Shown here piece after piece: positions 63,869 through 64,000 of a DNA stretch of 64,000 nt (its first letter is position 1; the number at the start of each line of letters is the position of its first letter). The translations under genes and the position numbers were made by a program. The stretch comes from Rahnella laticis (GTDB lineage: Bacteria > Pseudomonadota > Gammaproteobacteria > Enterobacterales > Enterobacteriaceae). The notes beneath the pieces are model-generated. The model saw only the letters and a program-made list of their open reading frames with translations. It was not told the DNA's origin and made no database searches. The stretch is from NCBI RefSeq assembly GCF_015644585.1, contig NZ_JADOBI010000017.1:57222-121221 (forward strand), in the 5' to 3' direction.

Positions 63869-64000
63869 GTCTGTTCACCTTCACTTATTCTGCATTCCTC
63901 ATACCTGTGAACCTCCTCACAACGCGCACTCCTTTTAAGGTCTAGCTTCTGTCATCATTTTGATTTTGTTGTATTTATCTGATGAATAAAACAATAGATA
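63869..64000. other. Untranslated tail of the window
   Basis: These last 132 bases have no supportable gene. They are AT-rich toward the end, consistent with a promoter region for a gene beyond the window. Confidence 0.4.

Overview
The window is chromosomal DNA from a member of the Enterobacterales, most likely the Yersiniaceae (Rahnella/Serratia-like). The main evidence is gene order from about 41 to 64 kb. It reads dusB-fis, prmA, panF-yhdT, accBC-aroQ, msrPQ, csrD, mreBCD, maf, rng, yhdP, tldD, with proteins very close to their E. coli counterparts. ghxP-yjcE and yhdWXYZ add to this. Base composition is moderately GC-rich throughout, apart from a visibly AT-richer patch at 13.3-14.6 kb. 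No rRNA, tRNA, CRISPR array, prophage or transposase gene was seen.

Layout. 0-18 kb is accessory metabolism and regulation: the 3' part of hpxO (urate hydroxylase), an unknown 523-residue protein behind a strong sigma-28 promoter, a degenerate Ppx/GppA-like protein, an aldehyde dehydrogenase with its AraC regulator, a LysR/SDR divergent pair, a mazEF toxin-antitoxin module, a nitrilase/LysR divergent pair, a DMT exporter, AraC, GNAT and GST genes, an AT-rich reductase, a RIO kinase, two orphan solute-binding proteins (ModA-like and MolA/BtuF-like) and a LysE exporter. 18-24 kb holds an IMPase-family phosphatase, a chemoreceptor with its own sigma-28 promoter, a MHYT-GGDEF-EAL c-di-GMP enzyme and a GST. 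24-34 kb holds the PurR-box-preceded purine permease ghxP, the antiporter yjcE, a PuuA-like ligase, a cidR-cidAB cluster and the lipoprotein yaeF. Four copies of an unusual structured repeat lie in this stretch. 33.7-38 kb is the yhdWXYZ polar amino-acid ABC transporter behind a consensus sigma-54 promoter. 38-64 kb is mainly core cell-envelope, lipid and translation genes.

How the genes work together. accBC supplies malonyl-CoA, lpxP modifies lipid A and mreBCD controls cell shape. yhdP moves phospholipid to the outer membrane, and msrPQ repairs oxidised periplasmic proteins. csrD turns over regulatory RNAs, and RNase G is encoded inside the mre-maf-rng-yhdP run.

Most interesting items: (1) a dispersed family of about 220-255 bp structured repeats (four copies and one fragment, in two inverted pairs) whose hairpin stems keep pairing while their sequence changes; (2) an uncharacterised protein under a near-consensus flagellar sigma-28 promoter; (3) a signal-peptide-less ModA-like protein joined to a periplasmic binding protein with no transporter; (4) a short upstream ORF overlapping the RIO kinase start; (5) a GNRA-capped perfect hairpin between rng and the TTG start of yhdP. 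No large new defence or biosynthetic system was found.
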